From the NCBI GenBank assembly GCA_030686995.1, contig CM060696.1, positions 112,774,949 through 112,838,948 on the forward strand: DNA of 64,000 bases, given 5' to 3'. The position numbers and the translations under genes are program-made. This document shows positions 33,501 to 45,540 of the stretch, one piece after another (the first letter of the stretch is position 1; each line of letters starts with the position of its first letter). This stretch comes from Artemisia argyi (taxonomy: Eukaryota; Streptophyta; Magnoliopsida; Asterales; Asteraceae). The notes under the pieces are model-generated. The model worked only from the letters and a program-made list of their open reading frames with translations, searched no databases and was not told the DNA's origin.

Positions 33501-36314
33501 AAAATAAATTATATAAACAATAAATTAGCCACAAGGGCTTCACAAAGAAACAAAATTTATAGACTATTATGTACTGAGGTGCAAGAAACAAGCTTATGAA
33601 ACTAGGCCACAACTCAGTGCACAAGACACATTTAACAAAAATAGCTAAAAAGATAAGCAAAGAAAAGCAGTTTAAAAGCTATATCAAAAATTAACAAAAA
33701 TCACACAGACAGATGAGCAACAAAACTATAATTTCTAAAAAGCACAAGTCTTAAAAATCAATAAGAAACTCAGAATTAAATTGTCAATTTAATTCAAAAA
33801 TTGCATACCAAGAATTTTGACTTTTACTCAATGAACTAAAGTTGACTAATCTGAATTTATAACCTAATTTATTGACTCAATATGTTATAATAAGCAATAG
33901 AAACATGAAATTAACAAAAATAATCAACATTTAAACACATAAATTGAATATGGACATGTAAATTATGACAGACAAGAAACTAAGACAGTTAAAAAGGAAT
34001 TTTGACTTTATACTAAACAAAGCTTGGACATGATCACTTATCTGAGTTAATGAACCACTAGTAACACACAATCAAACAAGAACAAAACTACTAGCATCCA
34101 TATAACACAGATTATACAGCAATCAATTTAGTGAAAACTGAGAGAAATTTGAGAATGAAGATTATTGTAAAAGACATTATCCTTGAGCCTAAAGGGGTGT
34201 CAAGCCCTCTAATAACCCAATGATCATACAAGAACAGGAATATACATCACAAACAACCTCAATACCCTGAATCAAAGCACTTCCAAACAGTCCCTTAAGT
34301 CCCACTTGTCACATGATTATTAAGGTTTTCAATGAAAATGCTTATGAACCTGAATCCAAACTACATAATAACATATATTAAGACAAAATAAACAGATAAA
34401 CAACAATTTAAACAACAACACACATGGATTATTCATAATCCATTTCTACAGCTAAAAATGGATCATGGAGCAAATCCATAAACTAAAACATGAACATATA
34501 ATTTTAAACTATCAAAACACTTAATAACAACATTTAAGCAACAAAACATGAAAATCAAAGTAAATAAGAACATGAACAGTAAATTACAAAAATTAAAGAA
34601 AATTGCTTACAAATGAGAATGGAACTGAGACATAGAACAAATGGACAAGGTTACCCCTAATAGCTTTCCATTAAGCTCCTAATACCCCATAGCATTCCAA
34701 ATCCAACCCTGCTCCAAGCTTGTTCATCATGTAACCATATATATATATATTTTTTTTATTTCTTTTCTATTTTCTGATTTTTATTCTATTTTTAAATTTA
34801 AGAGATCATGACTGATTATTTGTATCTAAAAGCTTGTATGCTTTTGTCAGGAGCCTATATGTACTTCTAGAGTCCAAGAAACAACCATGATTAAACAGAA
34901 TTTAAATGACTTGAAAATTAAGTGAAATTAAGTGAAAACATGAAATTTAAAAGATACTTGAAATAAAACTGAAATTAAAGGTTCATTACACTATTTTAAT
35001 GAAAAGTACAAGATTTAAAACTTAAAAGAACATTATACTATGAAAAACAGTAAAGATTAATTAAACTATGACCTAGGCTAATCCAAAGGTATTTAATCCT
35101 TCTCCCTCTTGCACCTTTTATAGCATCTTGAAGTTCCCCACATGTCTCTGGTCAGTTCCCACTTTAAATCTTGTCCATTGGATGACTGAAACTCATCCTA
35201 GGCATTTAAACGATTTTGGCGCCAATTTCTTTACACGTGGCTATGAGCTGTTACAAGCTAATTAAAGCTTCTTGGACTGTTATAGAGGTGTAAGGAACAA
35301 GTATTGGAGATATTTAGCCAAGTTGGGGTGTTTATGGAAGAAAACAGGGGAAAAGTTGTGGTATGGAGGAAAAAGAAGTGTCGGTTGCATTTAATGGGAG
35401 GTTGTGGGCTACTGTGTAGGTGGCAGGAGGTGGTGGAGAGAGTAGGGTGTGAGTTGGGGTAGGCAAGTGGAGGAGGAGAGGTGGTAAAAACCACCTGGTT
35501 TTGGGTTTCAGGCTGGGGGTGAGGGTGGTGAACAGTGTTGGTGGTTTGGCGGGGTCAACGGGTCAACGCCCAGGTTTATTAATAAGGGGTGGTTTGGACT
35601 GGGCTTATGTTGGGCTTAGAAAAGGAAGGGTGGGCTTGGTTTGTGGATTTGTTAAATAAAGGGTCCGGATGGTTTTATTAGTAACAAAAGCCCAAGGACC
35701 AATGTTGTATTTTTTGATTTTTGGAGGACCTAAATTGCCAACTTCCCAAACTTTCTTTAAGGGACCAAACCTGCCATTAAACAATTACACAAGGACCAAA
35801 GTTGTATTTTATTTTATTTTTAAAACTTTAAGGACCTAAAATGTAAATTTGGATATTTGAGGGACTAAACTTGTAATTTCCCAAAAGTTTATAAAATTGT
35901 TCCAAATTGTCATTCATGAATAGTACAAGGGTAATTTGTGATAAAATTCTATTTTGAATACCCAGGGACTAAGTTTGCTAATTTTGTAACTTGAGGGGTA
36001 AAAATTGCCAGTTTGTGTAAACTTTTATCCAGGGATGTTTTGTGAATATTTTTGGTTTCCCAAGGACTTAAGTTGACTTTTCATTCATTTTAAACCTTCA
36101 GGGACTAGTTTTGTCAATATTTGAAACTTGAGGGACTGAAACTGCCAATTATGCAAACTTTGTACGTTTTTCATCTGTTTTTGCATATTTTGCATTTGAA
36201 ACATATAAAACACACTTCTAAGATATTTTAAGTATTTTGATACATATTTGAGTGTTTTTGTATGTTTTGGCAGCTCAGATTGGTATAAAATGATGAGTGT
36301 TTAGACACTCATCA
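30534..36314 (-). repeat. Element E LTR, right copy (5781 bp)
   Basis: This is the 5' LTR in element sense. It matches 23339-29116 with only scattered single-base changes, for example GTGATAC/GCGATAC near the U5 end and a two-unit difference in a short (AT) run near 34740. Confidence 0.92.
31923..32036 (+). repeat. tRNA-derived SINE-like sequence in E LTR (right)
   Basis: Second copy of the stretch at 24727, with box B GGTTCGAATCC at 31983-31993. Confidence 0.55.
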
Positions 36315-36457
36315 GGTATCAATTAGAAGAATTCTAGGAAAAACTCCTTATGAGTTATTAAGAGGTAGAAAACCAAACTTAAGCTACTTTAAGGTATTTG
36401 GAAGTAAATGCTATATTTTAAACACTAAGGACTATCTCACTAAGTTTGATCCAAAAT
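36315..36457 (+). repeat. Right copy of 143-bp direct repeat flanking E
   Basis: Partner of 23195-23337 at an offset of exactly 13,120 bp, with two mismatches. It begins directly after the E LTR end (...CATCA) with GGTATC. Confidence 0.95.
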
Positions 36458-38343
36458 CATATGAAGGAATATTTTTAGGATACTCACAAAATAGCAAAGC
36501 ATATATAATACTTAACAAACACTCCATGAAAGTTGAGGAATCACTAAATGTAACATTTGATGAAACACCACCACCTCCTAAAACATTACCTTTAGAAGAT
36601 GATAATTTAGTCGAAGATGAAGCTATTGAGGTTAGTAAAACAAAACCCATAGGAAATGATAATGAAGACATCCACTTAGAAAATAACGAAACTGTTAATA
36701 TTAAAGAATCTAGATCACATCCATTAGATAATATAATAGGACATCTTAACCAAAGAACCCTTAGGTCACAAGCCCAAGATAAAAACAATTTCTTTTGTTT
36801 CCTCTCAGCAATAGAACCTAAGAATATTAGCGAAGCTTTAAAGGATGAAAGTTGGGTTATAGCTATGCAAGAAGAATTAAATTAATTTAAGGCGAATGAT
36901 GTTTGGGAATTAGTCCCAAATCCAAAGGATATGACCATCATAGGAACCGAATGGGTATATAGGAATAAGTTAGATGAGAATGGAATAGTTACTAGGAATA
37001 AAGCTAGGTTAGTTGCCCAAGGTTATAATCAACAAGAAGGAATTGATTATGACGAAACTTATGCCCCCGTAGCTAGACTAGAATCGATTAGGATATTGCT
37101 TGCCTATGCTTGCGCCCTAGATTTTAAGTTATTCCAAATGGATGTGAAAAGTGCATTCCTTAACGGTTTTATCAATGAGGAGGTATATGTGGCACAACCT
37201 CCAGGATTCATTGACTTCGCAAAACCTGATTATGTTTATAAGTTAAAGAAAGCTTTGTATGGACTCAAACAAGCTCCCAAAGCTTGGTATGATCGATTAA
37301 AAGCTTTTCTTATTAAACATGATTATTCCATGGGAATGGTAGATAACACTCTTTTCACTAAAAGGAAAGACCCAAATCTCATCATTGTCCAAATATATGT
37401 TGATGACATTATATTTGGATCGACTTGTCAAGACATGTGTGATGAATTTGCCAAAATCATGCATGATGAGTTTGAGATGAGTATGATGGGTGAACTTAAC
37501 TTCTTCCTAGGATTACAAATAAAACAATTAGAAGATGGAATATTTTTTAACCAATCTAAGTACATTAAGGAAATGCTTAAGAAGTTTGGCCTAGAAGACT
37601 CAAAACCCATGAAAACTCCCATGTCTACGGAGGTAAAGCTCACAAAGGATGATGAAGGTGAGTTCGTAGATAACACCAAGTATAGAGGAATGATAGGTAG
37701 TTTATTATACTTGATGGCAAGTAGACCCGACATCATGTTTAGTGTCTGCCTTTGTGCCCGTTTTCAAGAGGATCCCAAAACCTCTCACCTAGAAGCGGTT
37801 AAGCGTATCTTCCGATATGTTAAAGGCACTATACACTTAGGATTATGGTATCCTAAGGAATCCGGCATAGAAACCATTGTCTATGCGGATTCGGATCATG
37901 CGGGAGACTACGTAGATAGAAAGAGCACTAGCGGCATTTGCACGTTTATGGGATGTTGTCTAACATCTTGGTTTTCGAAGAAGCAAACCGCTCTTGCTAT
38001 TTCTACCACCGAAGCCGAATATGTAAGCGCCGGAAAGGCATGTCAACAAGCACTATGGATGAAACAAGCTCTCGTAGACTATGGCATTAGGTTAGAAAAT
38101 GTCCCCATTATGTGCGATAACAAAGGTGCGATAGATTTAAGTAAAAATCCGGTGCAACACTCTAGGAATAAACACATAGAAATACATCACCATTTTCTTA
38201 GGGATAATGTACAAAAAGGAAATATATCTATAGAAAAAGTTGCATCGGAAGACAACATTGCGGATATATTCACAAAACCCCTTAAGCGTGAATTATTCAA
38301 CCACTTGCGTTTAGGATTAGGAATGATGGAACAAGTTGACTAA
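36315..38343 (+). pseudogene. Copia D integrase C-terminus, reverse transcriptase and RNase H
   Basis: The first 143 bp repeat codons already present before E, then new sequence continues from Y-E-G-I-F-L-G-Y. An acidic linker leads to W-V-I-A-M-Q-E-E-L-N and a TAA (36883-36885) where Gln is expected. The RT then reads without interruption: [38 protein letters not shown] and catalytic YVDD (37396-37407). RNase H follows with A-D-S-D, T-T-E-A-E-Y and C-D-N-K-G-A-I, ending D-I-F-T-K-P-L and TAA at 38341. From 36886 on, the RT/RNase H is intact by eye, the best-kept polymerase domain in the window. Confidence 0.9.
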
Positions 38344-39060
38344 ATTATATTGAATTATTTCAAATTTATACTTGCATGAAATTCATTTTTCTTCCATTTC
38401 ACCTTTTCTGAGTCTAGGAATCTATTTTGCACAAAACTAAAGATTGAGAAAATTTATTTTCTTTGCATAAACCTTTTTTGTAAAACTCAATCAATCTTCT
38501 CTAAAAATTATTCTCACAATCTAGGAACCCCATGAAGATCATTTTCCTTGCATTGTTGACTAATTCTAAAAACATTGTATTTCAAAATCATGCATAAATT
38601 CTCACATAAATTGTCAAGGTATATAATCTAATATATGTCTTTGGCATTCATGATCGAGCAAAAATTGAATCAAGGAGATTATTTGGATTGTTTCTTAGGA
38701 TCGTTATTTCTTTTTGCTTCTAGGAGTCGAAACAATCACAACTCCACATTTTTTGCATATAGACACTCACTAGGACAAATTCACTAATAATGGTGCCATT
38801 TTGATCCATCATTAATTGTTCACTCACTAATTATCCTTGCCTTTAATCTAAGATAGATGCCTTAGGAAGCTTAATTGTGCTTGTCTTTATTTGCCTCCTC
38901 TTGCTTATTATATGTTGATTATTTGCTCTTGTGTTTGTGTGTTTTTGCATGCATGCTATATCTTGATTAGATTAGACTCTATATTGCCTAAGAGAATTGA
39001 ACTTGCTTGAATTCTAATCCAAACACATAACCCTTCTGCAAATTTTCTGCCAAAAACCCA
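38344..39060 (+). other. Copia D post-pol spacer
   Basis: About 700 bp of AT-rich sequence between the pol stop and the promoter-like module, with no supported ORF. Sirevirus elements commonly have a long spacer here. Confidence 0.6.
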
Positions 39061-39305
39061 ATTCTGGCAACCTGGAAATCACCAGATGGGCGGCCCCCTT
39101 AATTTTGTAAGGCGTCCCCCTTAATCATTAAGGGGACCGCCCCCTAATTAAGGGGACCGGCCATCTGATGGTCGGGTTTACAGAATCTTTTCTTCTTTTT
39201 AGCCCATTTCATCCTACATTTCCCATTTTTCACCAACACATTTTGTCCTAATCCCCCAAACAAACCTTATCCATCCTTAAACACGCAAATCTTACACTAT
39301 AAATA
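39061..39305 (+). promoter_or_regulatory. LTR-like promoter module inside Copia D
   Basis: 39061-39188 repeats the layout of the LTR block at 20149-20228 and 40890-41004: ATTCTGGC, then GGGCGGCCCCCTTAATT, several TTAAGGGGACCG units, GGCCA..CTG, and CAGAATCT. A TATA box CTATAAATA (39297-39305), identical to that of the 3' LTR (41008-41016), follows, 35 bp before the ATG of the extra ORF. I infer a second, LTR-derived promoter for that ORF. Confidence 0.65.
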
Positions 39306-39339
39306 TCCCCAATCCTCAAAACTCTCCATTCATCCCATC

Positions 39340-40044
39340 ATGAACTCTCCAAACAAACCAAAATCAAAAGCCTCAAGGCTAGCAAGGATGACGGAAAAAC
39401 CCGTTTGGCGAAGAAAAAGCCCTCGAAACAAATCCATCATCATTAATGAAGTTGGAAGTCATTCCACACCCCCAACTTCTTATTTCCCAAACTTTGCATC
39501 CAACCAACAAGGTCATTCATTTTATCCTCTTTACAAACCATACAACATTGGCCAAACATCTTCCTTGAAGCCAAACTACACCTCTCAACCTCCAACCACT
39601 TATAATGATCCATACAAGTTTGATCAACCATCAAACTACAATTCCAACTACATAAACCAAACTCATCCATACCAAACCTATGATCCCCTCCACATTGCCA
39701 CGGAAAAACAAAAGTTCCGTGATGAAATAAACCAAATCCATGATCTTAGTGATCTCCTTGCTATGCATCTTGCACAACGCAACAAAGGGCAACCTCCATC
39801 ATCACCCTATGCAAATTGCCTTCCCCACTCTATCAACTTGAATCAAGTTACAAACCACACTCACTTTTTCCCTTGTTGCATATTCCTTCAAAAACAAATC
39901 CTCTACTTGAGTGAAGATATTTCTTGGATTGAATATCTTCTCACTCGTAATCATCCAATACCACCCTTAACACAATACAACATCGTGAGATCCACTTCTT
40001 CCGCTCCACACTCCACTCCATATCCCTCTCAATCAAACATCTAA
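39340..40044 (+). CDS. Copia D extra ORF, 234 aa, unknown function
   Basis: An intact frame on the sense strand behind pol and before the 3' LTR, starting at the first ATG after an LTR-like TATA box. The N-terminus is basic (about 14 Lys/Arg in the first 35 residues, including W-R-R-K-S-P-R). The middle (residues 45-125) is rich in Tyr, Asn, Pro, Gln and Thr with Y-N-x-P/Y-K-F-D-Q-P-like repeats and looks disordered. A helical part with E-K-Q-K-F-R-D-E-I-N-Q-I-H-D-L-S-D-L-L lies near residues 122-145, and a short Cys-Cys segment (F-P-C-C-I-F-L-Q) near residue 185. No signal peptide or convincing membrane segment, so nothing supports an envelope. It sits where Sireviruses carry an envelope-like ORF but shows no obvious likeness to that of B. 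Confidence 0.65.
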   Translation: MNSPNKPKSKASRLARMTEKPVWRRKSPRNKSIIINEVGSHSTPPTSYFPNFASNQQGHSFYPLYKPYNIGQTSSLKPNYTSQPPTTYNDPYKFDQPSNYNSNYINQTHPYQTYDPLHIATEKQKFRDEINQIHDLSDLLAMHLAQRNKGQPPSSPYANCLPHSINLNQVTNHTHFFPCCIFLQKQILYLSEDISWIEYLLTRNHPIPPLTQYNIVRSTSSAPHSTPYPSQSNI

Positions 40045-40326
40045 GCTTTATGCTTATGTTTCTCTTCAAGCAAATAAAACAATCAACCATGGGTTGCAAG
40101 CAAGTCCAAGTGCTCTCTTAGGCAATATAGGACTATGTCTTTTCTTTTGTGTTATTTTTATCAATATGCTTCGAGCATATTGAATGTTGTAATGCTTATC
40201 ATTTCTATAATGCTTGAATGAATCTATGTTTAGTTGCATAATTGTTGCCTTGCATATATGTGTATCTTGCTCTCTTCAAATATTTTTGTAGCAAAGATCT
40301 CCATTGCTCGTTCCCTTGGTGCTCTC

Positions 40327-40518
40327 AAATGAGGGGGAGCATACATCAAGGGGGAGCATTCTACCCGTTTAAACTTCCCTCGCGAAGCTTACTCGGCTTA
40401 ACCTTTTTAATTATACAAAAAGGGGGAGAAGAGAAATGTAAACTCTATAATACTTGTCTAAAAACAAGTTTTAGATATATTGAGTTTAAGGTTTTGTAAT
40501 AATCAAAAAGGGGGAGAT
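40327..40518 (+). promoter_or_regulatory. Copia D multiple polypurine tracts
   Basis: GAGGGGGAGC (about 40330), AAGGGGGAGC (about 40349), AAAAAGGGGGAGAAG (about 40419) and AAAAAGGGGGAGAT (40505-40518); the last abuts the 3' LTR. Repeated purine tracts before the 3' LTR are described for Sireviruses. The last is the likely plus-strand primer. Confidence 0.8.
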
Positions 40519-41835
40519 TGTTGACATAAATAATGCCTAAAAACATTATTAACATGTTATCAATATCTCTATGTTTTAATTATCACAAAATATAAACTCA
40601 TAGAACTAAAACTTGTGACATAAACAAGTATTTAGTGATTAATATTTCTCTTTACATCCAAATCACTTAAGGTATGAATAAACAAAGTGTTTAGTGCATT
40701 TTATGATCAAAGGGGTATCTAATTAACTAATGCAAAGTTTATTTAATTATATAAACATATTATATATTTTTGAAAAACACTTTTGGTAATAAAGAAAAAT
40801 GTTTTATTCATACTAAATATATGAATTCAAATTTTTAACCAAAATCAGTTAGTTTTTCACCAAATAAACTTTCCCCACTAAAAGACAAAGATTCTGGCCG
40901 TTTCAGCTGGGCGGCCCCCTTAATTATAAGGGGCGGTCCCCTTAAAATTAAGGGGATCGGCCTTGATTTAAGGGGACCGGCCACGCTCCTCTGTCAGAAT
41001 CTGTTGCCTATAAATACCACCTTAAACCTGGATTTTTTCCTCACCTTTTGCACTTCTAAACTTTCTGATCTAGATCCAAATCTCCATTCTTTTATCCTTT
41101 GATCATAAGTGTATAAATTATTTGTTTCAAAGTGATCCAACCTTCATCCTCTCAAGTGCAAGAGAAGAATACTTCTATCCCTCAAGACAAGAAGTATTAC
41201 AACTTGTTGTGATCTCCACATCCAAGTTGTTGGTGCATCATCAAAGATCATTTACATTATTCTTTGTGAAGATTGTTGTGAATATTTGATTGTAGATAGT
41301 TGTGTTAGATATAGATTGTGTGATTAGTTACTAGCTTGGTGTGAAGAAGAAAAGCTAGGTATTAGATTGGTGTGAAGAAGATAGGTGTGGAGTAGTTAGT
41401 TGTGAAGTAGATTGATTTGAAGAAGTTGTGTAGAAGTTGTGACTTAGGCGTGACGAAGTTGTGGTGTGAAAAGTGGTGTGTATATTGGTGTGTAAATTGG
41501 TGTGTACGGTTTTCTCCGCCATAAGGGAGCTTGTTGATATAGTGAAGAAAACTCTCGAGTTAGGTGCTCGGGGAGTGGAGTAGGGCAAGGAAGGTGTCCT
41601 TGTAGCCAAACCACTATAAATCTCTTGTCTCGCGGTTCGATCTTTCCAACTCTTACTTATTTCATTACTTATCATTGTAATATATTGTGTAGTATTAATT
41701 GTTTATATTGTACAAGACTTGAGATCACATATTATCGAATCTAAGTTTTTAAAAGCTAAGCAAAACTCTAAAACTAATTTTTATAACAAAGTAAAAAGAC
41801 GTAAAACTATTCAACCCCCCTTCTAGTTTTCCACA
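40519..41835 (+). repeat. Copia D 3' LTR (1317 bp)
   Basis: Counterpart of 19764-21049, bounded by the last polypurine tract and by TATAA (41836-41840). It has one extra TTAAGGGGACCGG-type unit (about 40962-40982) relative to the 5' LTR. Confidence 0.92.
40912..41016 (+). promoter_or_regulatory. Copia D 3' LTR GGGGACCGG repeats and TATA box
   Basis: GGTCCCCTTAA and TTAAGGGGATC form the central inverted repeat, slightly damaged, followed by an extra direct unit ending GGGGACCGGCC. CTATAAATA lies at 41008-41016. In this copy the TATA box is intact. Confidence 0.75.
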
Positions 41836-41840
41836 TATAA

Positions 41841-44800
41841 GGTATCACCAGGTCGTTAAATCCCGACAAGGTGTGAATTGTAACTGAGCGTGCTTTGTGA
41901 TCGGGTGATTATTCACAGAAAAGGTTTGTTATGAGAATTATTTGGAAATTATTAACAGAAATAGCTTAGGAAAGCTATGTGATTAATTACTGGAACTTAG
42001 ATTGAGAAGAGATTACTTAAAACCTAAAAAACCGTACGTTTGCTGAAAACGTGAACAAACATACGTGAAATAAAAGTGAATGAGGTGATCTAAAAAGGCT
42101 ACTGGTATGAAAATGGTATTTTTACAAACCTAATGATTAAAGAAAATTTTTGGAAATTTAATATTAATTTTTACACTAATTTTATAATTACTATTAATTA
42201 AATATTCATTTCCTAATTACTTTTAATTAAATAAATTAACCTAAATTACAAATAAATATGAAATTAACTTGGAAAAATAAAAATTAAACTTAGAAAAATC
42301 TAAAATACTATAAAACTAATTTTAGAAATGAAAATATATTTTTAAGACTTTTTAATTAATTATTCCTAATTATTAACTAATTATTAATTACTTTTTAATT
42401 ATTTAAATTATCCTAAATTCTAATTAATTATTAAATTACACTAAAAAATTGAAAATAAAATTTGGAGAAATTAAAAATAACTAAAAACTAATTTTAAAAT
42501 TTAATTTATATTTTTCTGATTTTCTAATTAATTATTATTAATTATTAACTATTTAATATTTATTAAAAACTAATTTAAATTAAGAAAAATACTAAATGAC
42601 GCAAGAAAAATCTGAAAAAATTACAGAAATTATTTTTATATACCAGAAGCATAGGAAAAATGTAAAAATGAAAATTGCTTATTAATAAGCTGAAGAATAA
42701 GCCAATTGGCTTAAATAGAAGCTATCACTTCTATTAAGTTTGACTTTTTTGGAATTTTCTTTTTCAAACCAGCTTATTAGATGATATTAAGCAACTTTTG
42801 TGAAGTGAGTTTGGCTGAGACCAAGTGAATAAGCACTTCAAGTGCTTATTGCCTTGGCAGTTGACTTTCTTTGACTGAAAAGAGAAATAAGCACAAATGG
42901 CCTAGTGTGAGGTCCACAATGGTTAAAACTGATGCAACTGAGTTATTTGGACAAGTATAAGCAAGTTTCAATCAATTAAGATAACTGAATAAGCTAAAAA
43001 TCCATAATAAGCACTTGCTTATATTGGTTCTGAGACAAGAAATGGGATAACTTTTGGGTGCAATTCCAAGTGGGGTCCACAGGGTCCTAGGTCAAACAAA
43101 TGGTCAAATCCTGAAGTCTACCAGGAGGGGGGTTGAATGAACCCAAAATGGGTCAATGGGACCCACTGGAGTGGTCACAATGAACCACCAAAGTGGTGGT
43201 GGTGACTGAGTCTGCTGATGCACAGGGCAAGTCCTTGCCCTGCAAGTGTGTTTGAGGGGCAAAACGGTCCACTAGAAAAAATCACAAAAATCAAACAAGT
43301 GCATGAATCTATAGTTCTACTGGTAGACAACACTCATAACAAGTTTCAAGGCCTAAAACATCCCACAAAAATCACAATAAGTCAAGCCATTTTTGAGATT
43401 TTCTGAAAAGATACACTTTTGACTTTTTAGAAAAATTTAGATTTTGACTCTGATGAACTTTAGACACTGATTTTATGATTGATTGTTGTTAGTTAAGATG
43501 TAAGAGAACTTATTTGAGCAAAGATAACAACTTTTGATGTAAAATGAAGCTTATGATCTCCCAATTCCTTAACAGTCAAGGATTAAATCACTTTGCAAGA
43601 GGTTTTGACTTTTTGTTAAATAAGTAGCTGTTTTAATGCTTTACTTGGTGTTATTAGGCAATAAGTAACCTGAGTAATCAAACAACAATGGCTGAGAACA
43701 ACCAAATTGCCCTACACAGATAATTCCAAACACCCCTTATCAACACAGATTTGAAGTTTTGTGAAGCCAAATGAGATTTAAACCTAAAAAACCATTACCT
43801 ACCGACTTGTTATGTTATAATAAGTTATTATAAACTAGAAAACACAGTTATACACTACAAACACTTAGAATTACTACTAAACCTAAAATGACAGTCCACT
43901 TGAAATTTTAAACCACAACACAATTTAAAACACAACCAACAAAGCAATCACCTTAATTACTCTAAGCTATGCTAATTGTGCACACACAAAACAGAAATAA
44001 GCTGTGATAAGCAGTTAAAGAGAAAAAGAAATGAATGGTACAAGAAACTCACAAAGTGCAATCCAAGCTACCCACTGAGAACATAGGACCAATACACATC
44101 CCTATTGCTTACCCATAAGCACTAAACCAAGGGCCATCCCTTATACACCCTGCTCCAAGCTTTCTTCAATCTTTGCTCTTATTTTTTATTTTATTTTTAT
44201 TTTTATTTATTTTTGACTATTTTTCTTAAACTTGGATAAAAACCATTCCACAACTTGAAAACTTATTTAAAACAGATACATGAAGGTTTATATGAGTAAA
44301 CAAACAATTATGTATCACTAATAAGCTTTGAACAATGGATTGAAATTTCTAAGTAAACTTGAAAAATTGCAATTGTGAGTAAACTTAAAACAGATCTTTC
44401 ATTAACTTAAAAATGGATTACAGAGGTACAATTAGATACTAAAAACAATAAAAACTACATACTACACACCCTTATGCTCATATTGAGCTACAATATATAT
44501 AACGACATAAAAATAATAGACATCCCCTCCCACATGGCTTCAATTTGCAATCTGAGTATCCCACTAGCTTTCGCTTTGACCCTTGACCATATCCTCACCA
44601 TCCAATTGTAATTTGATCAATCCTAGCCCTTGATTGATGTTTTCCCGCCAAAATGCAATAGGGCAAAACTGAGTGTTATGGTTGGGGCATTAAATGGAGT
44701 GGTGGTGGGGGTTGGTTAGGTTGGTGAATTCATTTATTGTGGGGGGCTATGGAGGAGGCGGGAAGCATGTGGGAGGGACAACATCTCCCTGGTTTTGCGT

Positions 44801-45467
44801 TGGTATGTTGGGGGGAAGAAGGAAGGAGCTGGGGTTTGACTGAGGAGGTTTAACCGGGTGTTTTTATTAAAAGGGAGATGGGTTGGGATATGTTGGGCCT
44901 AGGGTAATGGATTAGGATATTGGATTGGATTGGGGTTTGGTTTGGTTTTGGTTTGTATAATAAACAAGGGTCCGGTTGGTTAAGTATAGTACAAGGACCA
45001 ATTTTGTCATTTTGCCAAAGATGAGGACTGAACTTGTAATTTTTCCAAATTGCTTTCAAGGACCAAAAATGCCAATCATCAACAAACCAAGAACCAATTT
45101 TGCATTTTCCCACATTTCAAAATTTCCCAGGGACCTATTTTGCTATTTTTGAAAGTACAGGGACCTAACATGTAAATTTTGTAATTTTTGACCCAAGCAT
45201 AATATTTTTGTAATATTTGACTTTCAAAATCTTGGGTTGACTTTTTCTTTCAAAATAAATGCATAGGGACTATTTTTGACAAGTTTTGAAACTTGAGGGA
45301 CTGAAACTGCCAATATTGCAAACTTTGATCGTTTTTCATTTGTTTTTGCTTATTTTGCATTTAAAACACATAAAACACAATCCCTGGGATAATTTAAGTA
45401 TTTTAATAACTTTTTGATTGTTTTTGTATGTTTTGGCAGTTTAAATATGACAAAAATGATGTCATCA
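41841..45467 (-). repeat. Element C 3' LTR, main part
   Basis: Pairs with 52804-56411. With 19678-19763 it forms a 3713-bp LTR. Both copies hold a perfect 9-bp-stem hairpin CAGGGCAAG-TC-CTTGCCCTG (43223-43242 and 54175-54194). The LTR start hairpin has collapsed here to TGATGTCATCA (45457-45467), whereas the other LTR keeps 24 bases. Degenerate GGGACxxA repeats lie at about 44990-45320. The 62-codon frame at 43218-43406 has no support as a gene. Confidence 0.9.
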
Positions 45468-45478
45468 ATCCCCCACAC
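45468..45478 (-). promoter_or_regulatory. Element C polypurine tract
   Basis: The complement reads TAGTGTGGGGGAT right before the LTR start. It is the same tract as in LARD1 and E. Confidence 0.85.
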
Positions 45479-45540
45479 TAAACTATTGCTAGTCCCTAGC
45501 AATCTTTTTAGAAAACTTGATGGATTTGAAAAACTCTTTA

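Larger units (their letters stand above)
23339..36314 (-). mobile_element. Element E: ORF-less long-LTR element (LARD), minus strand
   Basis: Two near-identical LTRs (23339-29116, 5778 bp, and 30534-36314, 5781 bp) enclose only 1417 bp. In element orientation the internal part has the tRNA-Asp-type primer site (30528-30511), a poly-A run, the conserved hairpins and a GTGTGGGGGAT purine tract at 29117. No gag or pol sequence remains beyond a trace of the last pol codons near 29960. LTRs make up about 89% of the element. It shares ends, primer site and 3' module with LARD1 and C, so an Athila-type partner probably mobilised it. Very low LTR divergence makes it one of the youngest insertions here. 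Confidence 0.9.
19764..41835 (+). mobile_element. Copia D: Sirevirus-like element inserted in C's LTR, split by E
   Basis: LTRs 19764-21049 and 40519-41835, perfect target duplication TATAA (19759-19763 and 41836-41840), initiator-Met-type primer site, gag-protease, integrase, RT/RNase H, an extra ORF (39340-40044) and several GGGGGAG purine tracts before the 3' LTR. Without E and its duplicated flank it is about 9 kb. Defects: a 1-nt frameshift early in gag, TGA at 22281-22283, TAA at 36883-36885, and E in the integrase gene. Confidence 0.92.

Noticed and set aside
43218..43406. 62-codon frame in both LTRs of C
   Set aside because: Preserved only because the LTRs are recent copies; no similarity to a known protein and the start lies in a hairpin.
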